Shown: positions 8,419 through 14,817 of the stretch, in pieces
How positions within the stretch are numbered: position 1 is the first letter of the stretch
Layout of the letters: each line of letters opens with the position of its first letter
DNA from: JALHMQ01 sp037441125
Lineage (GTDB): Bacteria > Pseudomonadota > Gammaproteobacteria > Burkholderiales > Burkholderiaceae_F
Direction of reading: 5' to 3'
NCBI GenBank assembly: GCA_037441125.1
Contig: JBBIST010000007.1
Span: forward strand, 1-61,062
Length of the DNA: 61,062 nucleotides
Program-made: the position numbers and the translations under genes
The notes under the pieces: generated by a model
The model's database searches: none
What the model saw: the letters and a program-made list of their open reading frames with translations, nothing else
What the model was told of the DNA's origin: nothing

Positions 8419-8602
8419 CTAGGCCAGTTGTCACGAGTCGCCGTAATCCGGCCAGCCGCCTGTCCCAGATCCGATCGACGCCATCGCCGCCGAGCGCAGC
8501 TCCGCGGGAAAGTCGCAAGCGCCGGAGTCCGCTCGGAAGCGCTCGCTGCTCACCATGAAAATCGAACATTCCATGTTCGCTTTTCACGGTACGATTCGCA
8601 CC

Positions 8603-9739
8603 ATGATCGACCGTCCCCGGCTGCGAGAACGGATCCGCCGTGCGCTGGAGCGCTCGCGCGCGGTGGTTCTGGTCGGACCGCGCCAAAGCGGCAAGTCGAC
8701 GTTGGCGCGCCAATTCCTGCCGCGCACGCACCCGAACTACTTCGACCTCGAGGACCCGGTGAGCCGGCGCAGCCTGGCCGAACCGAAGCTCGCCCTCGAG
8801 CCGCTGCGCGGTCTGGTCGTCATCGACGAAGTGCAGCACGCACCCGAGCTGTTCACCGTGCTGCGCGTGTTGATCGACCGCAAGGACCGCCCCGGCCAGT
8901 ACCTGCTGCTCGGCAGCGCCAGCCCGAAGCTGCTGCGGCAGACCAGCGAGTCGCTGCTCGGACGCGTCGAGGTCGTCGAAACCGCGGGCTTCGACCTGCA
9001 GGAGGTCGGCGCGCAGAACGCCGCGCGCCTGTGGCTGCGCGGCGGGTTTCCGCCCGCGTACACCGCCGCCGGCGACGAAGACGCAAGCGCCTGGTGCAGC
9101 GACGCGATCGCGCGCTTCGTCGAGACCGACCTGCCGCAGTTCGGCGTCAACGTTGCCGCGCCGACGATGATGCGGTTCTGGGCCATGCTCGCTCATGTTC
9201 ACGGCCAGGTCTGGAACGCCGCCGACCCGGCGCGCTCGCTCGGCGTGAGCGAACCCACCGTGCGCCGCTACCTTGACTGGCTGGCACAAGGGTTCATGGT
9301 TCGGCAGCTTCAGCCGTGGCACGAGAACCTCGGCAAGCGCCAAGTCAAGGCACCCAAGGTGTACTTTCGCGACAGCGGCTATCTGCACGCGCTGCTCGGC
9401 ATCCGCGACGAGGCCGGCTTGCTGCGCCACCCGCGCTGCGGTGCGTCGTGGGAGGGCTTCGCGCTCGAGCAGGTGCTGCGCATCACGCAGCCGGACGAAG
9501 CCTACTTCTGGGCCACGCACACCGGCGCCGAACTGGATTTGCTGCTGTTCAAGTACGGCAAGCGCGTCGGCGTCGAGTTCAAGCGCATGGACGCACCGGC
9601 GCTCACGCCGTCGATGCGCATCGCCAAGGCCGACCTCAAGCTCGACGCGCTGTACGTGGTCTATCCGGGCGAGCGGCGCTATGCGCTGGCCGATGGCGTC
9701 GAAGCCGTGCCGCTGGCGCACTTCGTGCAGCCCGCGTGA
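8603..9739 (+). CDS. ATP-binding protein, AAA (DUF4143 family)
   Basis: A 378-residue protein from the ATG at 8603; an upstream in-frame ATG at 8555 would add 16 residues. It has a Walker A loop (GPRQSGKST, residues 25-33), a Walker B strand (LVVIDEVQHAPEL, about residues 72-84), and the DUF4143 winged-helix/nuclease-like C-terminus (VYFRDSGYLHALLGI, then SWEGFALEQVL and FKYGKRVGVEFKR). Such proteins are common in TA-rich accessory DNA; their function is not settled, although the C-terminal fold resembles PD-(D/E)XK nucleases. Fragments of this gene occur on both sides (8230-8258 and 10950-10977), so the locus was rearranged around it. Confidence 0.85.
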   Translation: MIDRPRLRERIRRALERSRAVVLVGPRQSGKSTLARQFLPRTHPNYFDLEDPVSRRSLAEPKLALEPLRGLVVIDEVQHAPELFTVLRVLIDRKDRPGQYLLLGSASPKLLRQTSESLLGRVEVVETAGFDLQEVGAQNAARLWLRGGFPPAYTAAGDEDASAWCSDAIARFVETDLPQFGVNVAAPTMMRFWAMLAHVHGQVWNAADPARSLGVSEPTVRRYLDWLAQGFMVRQLQPWHENLGKRQVKAPKVYFRDSGYLHALLGIRDEAGLLRHPRCGASWEGFALEQVLRITQPDEAYFWATHTGAELDLLLFKYGKRVGVEFKRMDAPALTPSMRIAKADLKLDALYVVYPGERRYALADGVEAVPLAHFVQPA

Positions 9740-9888
9740 GAGGAGCGGCAACCGCAAGCTGGAACGCTCAGGGCCGGGGCCTGCGTCGCCTGGGCTCGGG
9801 CCTCGAGCCACGTAACGCGCGCACGAGCTTTCCCAAAGCGGCGCGCAGTTCCTTGGCGCGCACCGCATTGCTCTGCGCCAGTCAGACA

Positions 9889-10260
9889 TCAGTCGCGGAT
9901 GCGGACCCGCTGCTCGTCGATGACCCAAAGTTGTCCACTTGTCCTCTCGACGGCAGCGAGCTTGACTCCGGACAGCGCCAGTTGGAGGACAGCATCGAAC
10001 GTTTGCTGCGAAGGCCGCAGTACCCAGATGCCACGATGCGTGCCCGGCGGGTACTCGCGGATGTTTGCGAAGTCGAGGTCGAGCGTAACGAGGATCCGGT
10101 CTTCGGCGATACAGGCGGCGAGGAGCCGAGGATCGATCGCGCCCGCCAAGTTCTCGGAAAGTGCGGTCTCGACGTTGTGACCAAGGCCGCCAAGCGCAGG
10201 CTCGACTCTCCTGGGCAAGTTCTCGTCGAGCTTGAACCTGAGCACCATGAGTCGCGTCAA
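9889..10260 (-). CDS. DUF5615 family PIN-like toxin
   Basis: A 123-residue protein (LRFKLDENLPRRVEPALGGLGHNV near the N-terminus, then ILVTLDLDFANIREYPPGTH in the middle). It has the acidic D-E-N-LP and T-x-D-x-DF motifs of the DUF5615 PIN-like family. Its start overlaps the DUF433 gene stop by 4 bp (ATGA), the standard antitoxin-toxin order of this family. All visible family motifs are intact, making this one of the few complete modules of the island. Role as a ribonuclease toxin is family inference. Confidence 0.85.
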   Translation of the reverse strand: MTRLMVLRFKLDENLPRRVEPALGGLGHNVETALSENLAGAIDPRLLAACIAEDRILVTLDLDFANIREYPPGTHRGIWVLRPSQQTFDAVLQLALSGVKLAAVERTSGQLWVIDEQRVRIRD

Positions 10261-10490
10261 GCGGGCAGCGGGACCACCCGTTCGCGCGCCAAGTCCGCGG
10301 CGTATCCGATTGCCGCCGGGATGTGCTCGGGACGCAGCGACGGGTACTCGTCGAGGATGGTTTCCGCCGTCTCGCCAGCGGCCAGGTTGTCAAGTACTAC
10401 CGAGACCGGCACCCGCGTTCCACGGAAGCACACCGCTCCGTGCATGATCTGCGGGTCGGCCGAGATGTAGGGCTTCCAGTCCATGGCCAT
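10257..10490 (-). CDS. DUF433 domain antitoxin
   Basis: A 77-residue protein of the DUF433 family: ISADPQIMHGAVCFRGTRVP, VSVVLDNLAAGETAETIL and DEYPSLRPEHIPAAIGYAAD. This small winged-helix domain is the usual partner of DUF5615 toxins. An alternative start two codons later (10484) is possible. It is coupled by 4 bp to the toxin gene. A second DUF433 gene at 12331-12561 has lost its toxin. Confidence 0.85.
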   Translation of the reverse strand: MAMDWKPYISADPQIMHGAVCFRGTRVPVSVVLDNLAAGETAETILDEYPSLRPEHIPAAIGYAADLARERVVPLPA

Positions 10491-10637
10491 GTCTCGGGAT
10501 TGGGTACGGTCAGTTTACCGTGCGGCCGTCCGGTATCTCTTCGCATCGCGGCGTGCGCGACCACGGCGTGGCGGACGCCGCTACGAGCCTCCGACGACGG
10601 TTCTGGTGATGTCTAGACAAGCTGGCCTTCCGCCCGC

Positions 10638-10778
10638 CTGATTAGCGATGAACCTCAGCAATCGGCGTGTCTCGGTCGCCCCGGCGCAGGCCGGGGTCCA
10701 GTTTGGCGGCGCTTGGAATTGGACCCCGGCCTGCGCCGGGGCGACGACCTGCGGTTGCTGAGCATTGTCGCTAATCAG
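10638..10778. repeat. 141-bp REP-like palindromic element
   Basis: An inner pair of perfect 25-bp inverted arms (10676-10700 and 10720-10744) encloses a 19-nt loop. An outer imperfect pair starts with an 11-bp perfect match (10638-10648 against 10768-10778). In translation the arms give the VAPAQAGVQ / TPACAGAT type peptides seen where such dispersed repeats interrupt proteobacterial genes. I infer a mobile REP/BIME-like element. A 17-bp piece of it recurs at 11290-11306. Confidence 0.75.
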
Positions 10779-10949
10779 GTCCGCCCGAGAGCGCGCCTTG
10801 CAGCGTCGCCCTCGAGCCGAGTCTCGACAGCCGCGGCGCCGCCAGCGCGTCGATGCGCGCGAGCAGGCCGCCAGCACGCGGCGCCCCCGCGGCATCGATC
10901 AGCCGCGCATCGCCGCACGCAAGCAGTGCCTGCGGCCATGCCGACCGAT

Positions 10950-10977
10950 GTTCAAGTACGGCAAGCGCGTCGGCGTC
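10950..10977 (+). repeat. 28-bp copy of an internal piece of the DUF4143 ATPase gene
   Basis: Identical to 9547-9574 of the ATPase gene (encoding FKYGKRVGV) and in the same orientation. Flanking DNA does not continue the match. With the 8230-8258 repeat it shows that pieces of this gene lie on both sides of the intact copy. The surrounding 10779-11019 holds no gene I can identify. Confidence 0.7.
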
Positions 10978-11019
10978 CAGCGGTTGTGGCAAGCTACGCG
11001 CTTACATAGGGAGGTCGGT

Positions 11020-11244
11020 ATGCCACGTCCCGTTGAAGCACTTGCTGAAGAAGTCCTTCAACTCGCCCCGGAAGTCCGCGCCAAACTGCTCGACCGCGTG
11101 GTTGCAAGCCTGGACGCGGATCGCGCGCGCGATGCCGCATGGGATGCCTTGGCTGCGGCTCGCGACGCCGACTTTGATTCCGGTTTGGTTGCAGGGATCC
11201 CAGTCGGCGAAGCAATTGCTCGCCTCCGTGCAGAGCTCAAGTGA
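11020..11244 (+). CDS. Putative addiction-module component (short antitoxin-like protein)
   Basis: A 74-residue protein with the layout of the addiction-module component family (PF09720 type): LAEEVLQLAPEVRAKLLDRV, then LDADRARDAAWDALAAARD and a tail with VAGIPVGEAIARLRAEL. A GGGAGGT ribosome site sits upstream of the ATG at 11020. The partner, normally a RelE/ParE toxin starting at the antitoxin stop, is missing: the DNA after 11244 turns into a fragment of the palindromic repeat. It is therefore an orphan. Confidence 0.7.
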   Translation: MPRPVEALAEEVLQLAPEVRAKLLDRVVASLDADRARDAAWDALAAARDADFDSGLVAGIPVGEAIARLRAELK

Positions 11245-11289
11245 AGTCGCCCCGGTGCCGTGCCTGCCCCGGGGCAATGCCGGTGCCAG

Positions 11290-11306
11290 GGTCCAGTTTG
11301 GCGGCG
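11290..11306 (+). repeat. 17-bp fragment of the REP-like palindrome
   Basis: Identical to 10695-10711 within the large palindrome. It lies where the toxin partner of the preceding addiction-module gene would be expected, and marks a recombination or insertion end. Confidence 0.6.
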
Positions 11307-11328
11307 TTCAGAACGAGGGATACCGACA

Positions 11329-11583
11329 ATGACGACCGTGCAAATCGATCTGCCAGATCAACTGGCGCGCGAGGCGAAAGCGGCCGGACTGCTGACGCCG
11401 GCGGCACTCGAGAAGCTGCTGCGCGAAGCCATGGAGCGACGCGAAGCGGTTGACGAGTTGTTCGCGACAATGGACCGCATCCAGGCGGGCAATCCGCCGC
11501 CGATGACCGAAGACGAGATCCAGGCCGAGATCGATGCGGCGCGCGCCGAGCGGCGCGCCCGCGACACAAGCCGCCAGCAATAG
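11329..11583 (+). CDS. VapB-like antitoxin, toxin truncated
   Basis: An 84-residue protein starting MTTVQIDLPDQLAREAKAAG, the beta-strand/helix opening of ribbon-helix-helix antitoxins, followed by an acidic, proline-containing tail (PPPMTEDEIQAEIDAARAER) that would contact a PIN toxin. The ATG at 11329 is preferred because it begins the conserved strand; the upstream part of the frame lies in repeat DNA. The toxin gene overlaps its 3' end by 50 bp in another frame but is cut short (next entry). Confidence 0.75.
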   Translation: MTTVQIDLPDQLAREAKAAGLLTPAALEKLLREAMERREAVDELFATMDRIQAGNPPPMTEDEIQAEIDAARAERRARDTSRQQ

Positions 11584-11659
11584 CGAGCGAGTAGTTCTCG
11601 ATACCAACGTGCTGGTGGTGTCCGGCTACTCGAAACTCGCGCGTAGCGGTGCCGGGTAG
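11534..11659 (+). pseudogene. Truncated PIN-domain toxin (plus-strand partner)
   Basis: A 41-codon frame starts inside the antitoxin gene, as is common for this PIN family. It reaches the first catalytic motif, VVLDTNVLV, and then loses similarity near 11612 and stops at 11659. A complete protein would need about 130-140 residues. The lost part includes the remaining three acidic motifs. Its cut end meets another truncated PIN gene coming from the opposite strand. Confidence 0.6.
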
Positions 11660-11700
11660 AGCACGCACGCGTCGTAGACGACAGTGAAGTGCGAGCTCAT
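11626..11700 (-). pseudogene. Truncated PIN-domain toxin (minus-strand partner)
   Basis: The 24-residue frame starts directly after the stop of the minus-strand antitoxin gene. It has the opening of a second PIN family (HFTVVYDACVLYPAPLRA, where the strand and DACVLYPAPLR motif are typical), then ends in a stop. The rest of a roughly 190-residue toxin is missing. The break lies within about 30 bp of the break of the plus-strand PIN fragment. Confidence 0.65.
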
Positions 11701-12165
11701 TCATTCGTACCCCATCTTGAGCGCCTGAGCCTGCTCGGCCAAGGCGTCGAGGGCCTTGTTGCGCTCGGCGTCGATCCGCTCCTTGTAGGCGATCACGTCC
11801 TGATACCGGACGCGGCGGTGGGTGCCGATCTTGTGGAACGGGATCTCGCCGCGCTCCAGCAACTGCACCAGGAACGGTCGCGAGACATTGAGCACGTCCG
11901 CCGCCTCCTGCGTCGTCAGTTCGGCGTGGATCGGAATGATGCTGACGGCGTTGCCCTCGCCGATCTCGGTCAGCACATCCACGAGCAGCCGCAGCGCCGA
12001 TACCGGGACGCAAACCGGGTGGGCTGCGCCCTTGTCGTCGAGGATCTCGATCTGCTGCGTCTCGGCGCGGGTTTGCAGATAGGCGGACAGGGCCCGGCCG
12101 CTCTCCCGGGCGAGCGCGACCTCCTTTGCCGAAGGCAGCGGGCGGGTGGGCGAGAAGGTGGTCAT
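11701..12165 (-). CDS. Helix-turn-helix (excisionase-type) antitoxin
   Basis: A 154-residue protein. The middle has the MerR/excisionase-like HTH (LTTQEAADVLNVSRPFLVQL, then LERGEIPFHKIGTHRRVRY), followed by a helical tail (IDAERNKALDALAEQAQAL). This architecture is the usual partner of PIN toxins beginning FTVVYDACVLYPAP, and such a start follows directly after its stop. The toxin is truncated, so this is an orphan DNA-binding antitoxin. It presumably represses its own promoter near 12170-12200. Confidence 0.8.
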   Translation of the reverse strand: MTTFSPTRPLPSAKEVALARESGRALSAYLQTRAETQQIEILDDKGAAHPVCVPVSALRLLVDVLTEIGEGNAVSIIPIHAELTTQEAADVLNVSRPFLVQLLERGEIPFHKIGTHRRVRYQDVIAYKERIDAERNKALDALAEQAQALKMGYE

Positions 12166-12295
12166 GGCAGCCCCCTGGGAGCACGAAGTAGCGTCATGCG
12201 GCGAGTGTAAACGAAATAAACGAACCGCCGAAATATCCGAAACGAGATGGGGCGGTGCTTCCCGCGTGGCAGCCGTCAGAAATCGAGATTGCGGG

Positions 12296-12334
12296 CTGTC
12301 GCGGCGACAGATTCATGTCACCGCGTACGTTCAT
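12296..12334 (-). pseudogene. Possible 5' scrap of a DUF5615 toxin
   Basis: An ATG overlaps the stop of the downstream-read DUF433 gene by 4 bp (12331-12334), the normal junction with a DUF5615 toxin. The first codons give GDMNLSPRQ, resembling the D-x-NLSPR start of that family, and then the similarity ends. The match is very short, so the call is tentative. The rest of 12166-12330 holds the promoter side of the HTH antitoxin. Confidence 0.3.
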
Positions 12335-12561
12335 GCACGCGCCAGTTCGACCTCGCGCTCATCTGCCCGCCATGCGGCATAGCGCAGCGCCTGCAGGATG
12401 TCCTCGCGTTCGAGATACGGGTAGTCGGCCAAGATCTCGTCGACGCTGCGGCCGGCACCGATCTGACGCACGATCATCCCCACCGTGACCCGCATGCCAC
12501 GGACGCACGCCTTGCCACCCATCACATTCGGGTCCAAGGTGATGCGATCGAACGGATCCAT
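12331..12561 (-). CDS. DUF433 domain antitoxin (orphan)
   Basis: A 76-residue DUF433 protein: FDRITLDPNVMGGKACVRGM, RVTVGMIVRQIGAGRSVDEI and LADYPYLEREDILQALRYAA. The ATG at 12561 follows a strong AGGAGG site at 7 bp, so I chose it over an upstream in-frame ATG. Its expected toxin is reduced to a few codons. It resembles the DUF433 protein at 10257-10490 only at family level, so the two modules were probably acquired separately. Confidence 0.82.
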   Translation of the reverse strand: MDPFDRITLDPNVMGGKACVRGMRVTVGMIVRQIGAGRSVDEILADYPYLEREDILQALRYAAWRADEREVELARA

Positions 12562-12614
12562 GCGCTCCTCCTGTTCGGAGGCTAATTGAAGCGCTCTCGT
12601 CGCCAGCACCGATC

Positions 12615-12707
12615 GCGTCGGCAAGTTCGCCGGGCGCGATCGGCGCGCTGCTGCGACGCGAGGGGCTGTGCTTCCCGAATCAGGCGGCCCTGCGGCGCCA
12701 GCGCGCG
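12615..12707 (+). mobile_element. IS3-type transposase OrfA scrap
   Basis: A 31-codon stretch translates to SPGAIGALLRREGL followed by ALRRQR, closely resembling the GELGALLRREGLYSS-x-L-x-x-WRRQR segment in the N-terminal part of IS3-family OrfA transposase. No start, no catalytic part and no terminal repeats are present. It is a residue of an insertion sequence and the only direct trace of a transposon gene in the island. Confidence 0.6.
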
Positions 12708-12732
12708 CCCAATGCTGTTTCCGGCAATCCGC

Positions 12733-13029
12733 CTATGCGTGCGCATCGTCTCCAACCGGCTCCAGCGCAATGCGCAGACGGGTACCCGTAGCTTTCGCGA
12801 TCCGCTGCAGGGTGGCTGTCGAATGCAACTGCCCGCCTTCGATGCGCGCGATCGCCGGCTGCTTGGTGCCGATCTTTTTCGCGAGCGCAGCCTGGGACAG
12901 GCCGGCACGCATGCGCGCTTCGATGACGACGGCGGCGAGGTCGAACTCATCGGCAAGCGCGGCATACGCCTTGCGATAAGCCGGCGCTTCGATCCACTCG
13001 GCGTGCTTGTCACGAATCCGCGTAGCCAT
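12733..13029 (-). CDS. XRE-family HTH antitoxin (HigA-like)
   Basis: A 98-residue protein with the HTH_3 domain in the middle: VVIEARMRAGLSQAALAKKI, GTKQPAIARIEGG and STATLQRIAKATGTRLRIAL. An excellent AAGGAGGT site lies upstream of the ATG at 13029 (a GTG one codon earlier is possible). HigA-type genes normally follow a RelE/HigB toxin; the frame just upstream ends in a short charged tail that could be the end of such a toxin, but I cannot confirm it. Probably an orphan antitoxin. Confidence 0.8.
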   Translation of the reverse strand: MATRIRDKHAEWIEAPAYRKAYAALADEFDLAAVVIEARMRAGLSQAALAKKIGTKQPAIARIEGGQLHSTATLQRIAKATGTRLRIALEPVGDDAHA

Positions 13030-13208
13030 CACTGCACCTCCTTCGCCCGCACCCGGGCGAGTTCAAGCACCCTGCGTGGGACGCAGACTCCCTGCCCTGC
13101 TTGGCCACGTCGGCGCAGGATACGGCTGTCTCTTGGCTGTGCCAGCAATCGAGGCAAGACTGGCGCGCCCAATGGCGCGAGGCCGCGCTGACACGCGCAG
13201 GAACGTTC

Positions 13209-13408
13209 TCAAGGCAGCGGCTCGAACAGATCGCCCACAGCGGCGCGCCAGCTGTAGCGGCCAAGGGCGTCGCGCTTGGTGAGATCGACGATCAGCGACC
13301 AGCGGTCGCTGACGACGCGCGCCAGATTCCGCGGCGAGGCCGAGTAGGTGTTCACGACGAAAGCCGCGTTCCGTAGCCGCCGGCGAGGATGATGTCTTTG
13401 CGGTTCAT
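13209..13408 (-). pseudogene. Fossil junction: rmlA 5' end followed by ABC-2 exporter permease 5' part
   Basis: Read on the minus strand, the ATG at 13408 opens MNRKDIILAGGYGTRL, the start of an RmlA-type thymidylyltransferase, and stops after 18 codons. DNA from 13362 to 13419 matches 19310-19367 at the real rmlA start with about five differences. In a second frame the following DNA encodes SASPRNLARVVSDRWSLIVD and LTKRDALGRY, the cytoplasmic N-terminus of Wzm-like ABC-2 permeases, then unrelated sequence to the stop at 13209. Neither protein can be functional. It implies an ancestral order rmlA...wzm nearby. Confidence 0.55.
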
Positions 13409-13479
13409 TGCGATGCTTCGGCAGGCGCCACAAGCCGGCGTTCGAGTCCTGCATGAGAACTTCCAGATTCCCAAGGACC

Positions 13480-13914
13480 TCATCGCCGCGCCGCTGGGGA
13501 CACGAAGGGGTTCATGACCTTGACACCGGTGCCTGCGAAGTCCGCCGCATTGCGCGTGACGACCGTCAGATCGTGGACCAGCGCGATGGCTGCAATCTGC
13601 TTGTCCAGGGCGTGTTCGGGGTTCGGAACTCTGAGTCGCCCCCACACCTGCGCAGAGGTGGCGTCGAACCCGAGGACATTGTCCGCGTACTGCTCGAGCA
13701 CGACCGTCAGCCAGTCCTCCAGCAACGCCGCCTGCTCGGCCTCGCCGCGCAGGCGGATGATCTCGATACCCCGGCGAAGCTCGCCCACCGAGATGACCGA
13801 CAGATACACCGGCTCCCCGGTGCTCGCCGCGCGGCTGAAGAACTGCATGACGCCCGGGTTCGCCTTGGACTTCTTGCGCGCCTCGCTGATGACGTTGGTG
13901 TCAACCAAATACAT
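13480..13914 (-). CDS. vapC: VapC/FitB-type PIN-domain toxin (complete)
   Basis: A 144-residue PIN ribonuclease. All ligand motifs are present: D5 (YLVDTNVIS), E45 (SVGELRRGI), D104 (ALDKQIAAI) and N122/D125 (RNAADF). Such toxins cleave tRNA or rRNA when not bound by antitoxin. The start lies 14 bp inside the antitoxin gene, which couples translation. It is one of the intact modules of the island and gives an in-window reference for the altered PIN toxin at 7807-8229. Confidence 0.88.
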   Translation of the reverse strand: MYLVDTNVISEARKKSKANPGVMQFFSRAASTGEPVYLSVISVGELRRGIEIIRLRGEAEQAALLEDWLTVVLEQYADNVLGFDATSAQVWGRLRVPNPEHALDKQIAAIALVHDLTVVTRNAADFAGTGVKVMNPFVSPAARR

Positions 13915-14137
13915 TCGGCGCCTTGCCTGCGGACTCGACGCGCTCGAAGTCCGCGTCTGCGCCAACGTCGGGAATCGAAGCCAACACCTCGGCGAAACTG
14001 CGCTTTCGCGGGCGCGCCAGGGCCTGGGCCAAAATCTCGCGATGCTCAGCCTCGGCGCTTCGGCCATGCGCGCCGGCGCGTTCCTTGAGCGCCTTGACGA
14101 GCGCCTCGTCGACGCCGCGAACGAGCAAGTCAGGCAT
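13901..14137 (-). CDS. vapB: VapB/FitA-type antitoxin
   Basis: A 78-residue antitoxin starting MPDLLVRGVDEALVKALKER, then AGAHGRSAEAEHREILAQAL, a FitA-like ribbon-helix-helix with the HGRS-x-EAE motif. The tail (FAEVLASIPDVGADADFERV) would wrap the toxin. The ATG at 14137 starts exactly at the conserved strand; the longer frame upstream has no family signal. It precedes and overlaps the PIN toxin gene on the minus strand. Confidence 0.85.
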   Translation of the reverse strand: MPDLLVRGVDEALVKALKERAGAHGRSAEAEHREILAQALARPRKRSFAEVLASIPDVGADADFERVESAGKAPNVFG

Positions 14138-14246
14138 GGGAGCACCCCATTGGCGAATTGATAGCGACGATATCACGGCCGCGCAGACGCAAATTCCGCC
14201 TTGACGTGAAAGTCGCGCAGGGGCTCTCAAGACACCCTCTCCCGCC

Positions 14247-14279
14247 GGCAGCGGCGAGGATGATGCCTTTCCCGTTCAT
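14247..14279 (-). pseudogene. Second copy of an rmlA 5' end
   Basis: Two bases after the stop of the nucleotidyltransferase gene, an ATG at 14279 opens MNGKGIILAAAGG, again the start of an RmlA-like enzyme (the real one begins MNRKGIVLAGGSG). The frame dies quickly. It is shorter and more diverged than the copy at 13362-13419, so it is supported mainly by the repeated pattern: a TA gene end followed at once by an rmlA start. Confidence 0.45.
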
Positions 14280-14281
14280 CG

Positions 14282-14635
14282 TTACAGGCCACTGCGCGTT
14301 GGCGACAGCGCCATGCCCTCGCGCCTGAGCACGCCGATGAAGGGGTCGCCCTCGGCCTCACGGCGCGTCCAGTCGGCTTCGCGCCAGCCGATCGGTTCGA
14401 TCTCGGGGGCCAAGTCGCGAATGTCGAAGAGCACATTCACGCGCGCCTTCGGGTTCGCCGGCAGCTCGTCGCTCACGACCAGGAGATCCGTGTCGCTGTC
14501 GGCGGTGAAGTCACCGCGCGCAACCGATCCGAACACGATCGCCCGATAGCGTTTGATGCCGAGCGCGGCGAGATAACGGTGCACCCGTTCCAGCCGTTCG
14601 CTCCGGTCACGCGGGCTTTTGAGCAGCGAGATCAT
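14282..14635 (-). CDS. MNT-type minimal nucleotidyltransferase (antitoxin of HEPN/MNT module)
   Basis: A 117-residue protein with the GSxxRG...D-x-D core of DNA polymerase beta-like minimal nucleotidyltransferases (VFGSVARGDFTADSDTDLLV), followed by FDIRDLAPEIEPIGW and EAEGDPFIGVL. In HEPN/MNT systems the MNT protein neutralises the HEPN ribonuclease, in known cases by AMPylation. The ATG at 14635 lies within the 3' end of the truncated HEPN gene. About 76 bp of its 3' region is duplicated at 15585-15659. Confidence 0.82.
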   Translation of the reverse strand: MISLLKSPRDRSERLERVHRYLAALGIKRYRAIVFGSVARGDFTADSDTDLLVVSDELPANPKARVNVLFDIRDLAPEIEPIGWREADWTRREAEGDPFIGVLRREGMALSPTRSGL

Positions 14636-14717
14636 CGACAAACCCAAGGATCTTCTCCGCGCACCCGATCGCCTGCGCGCTGTCGTCGTCGTCGAAGTAG
14701 TCAACAAGTCTAGCCCG
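14607..14717 (-). pseudogene. C-terminal remnant of a HEPN-domain toxin
   Basis: The frame upstream of and overlapping the MNT gene ends RLVDYFDDDDSAQAIGCAEK then ILGFVDDLAAQKPA and stop, a helical tail fitting HEPN toxins that precede MNT genes. No start and no R-x4-H motif are present, since the DNA to the right changes character near 14717. The toxin is 5'-truncated and the MNT antitoxin is left alone. Confidence 0.5.
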
Positions 14718-14817
14718 ACTTGCGCACCGTCGCCCCGCAAAGGACACAGGATCGAACTCGCCGCGCACAGGAGGGCGATGTACTCATTCGAGCATCACAG
14801 CTTCCAGATCCGGCCAG

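Noticed and set aside
10771..10992. Minus-strand open frame of 73 codons
   Set aside because: Part of it is antisense to the 28-bp ATPase-gene repeat and I could not connect the rest with any family.
13035..13090. Possible 3' end of a RelE/HigB-like toxin before the HTH antitoxin at 12733-13029
   Set aside because: Only a short charged tail is visible, too little to name a family.
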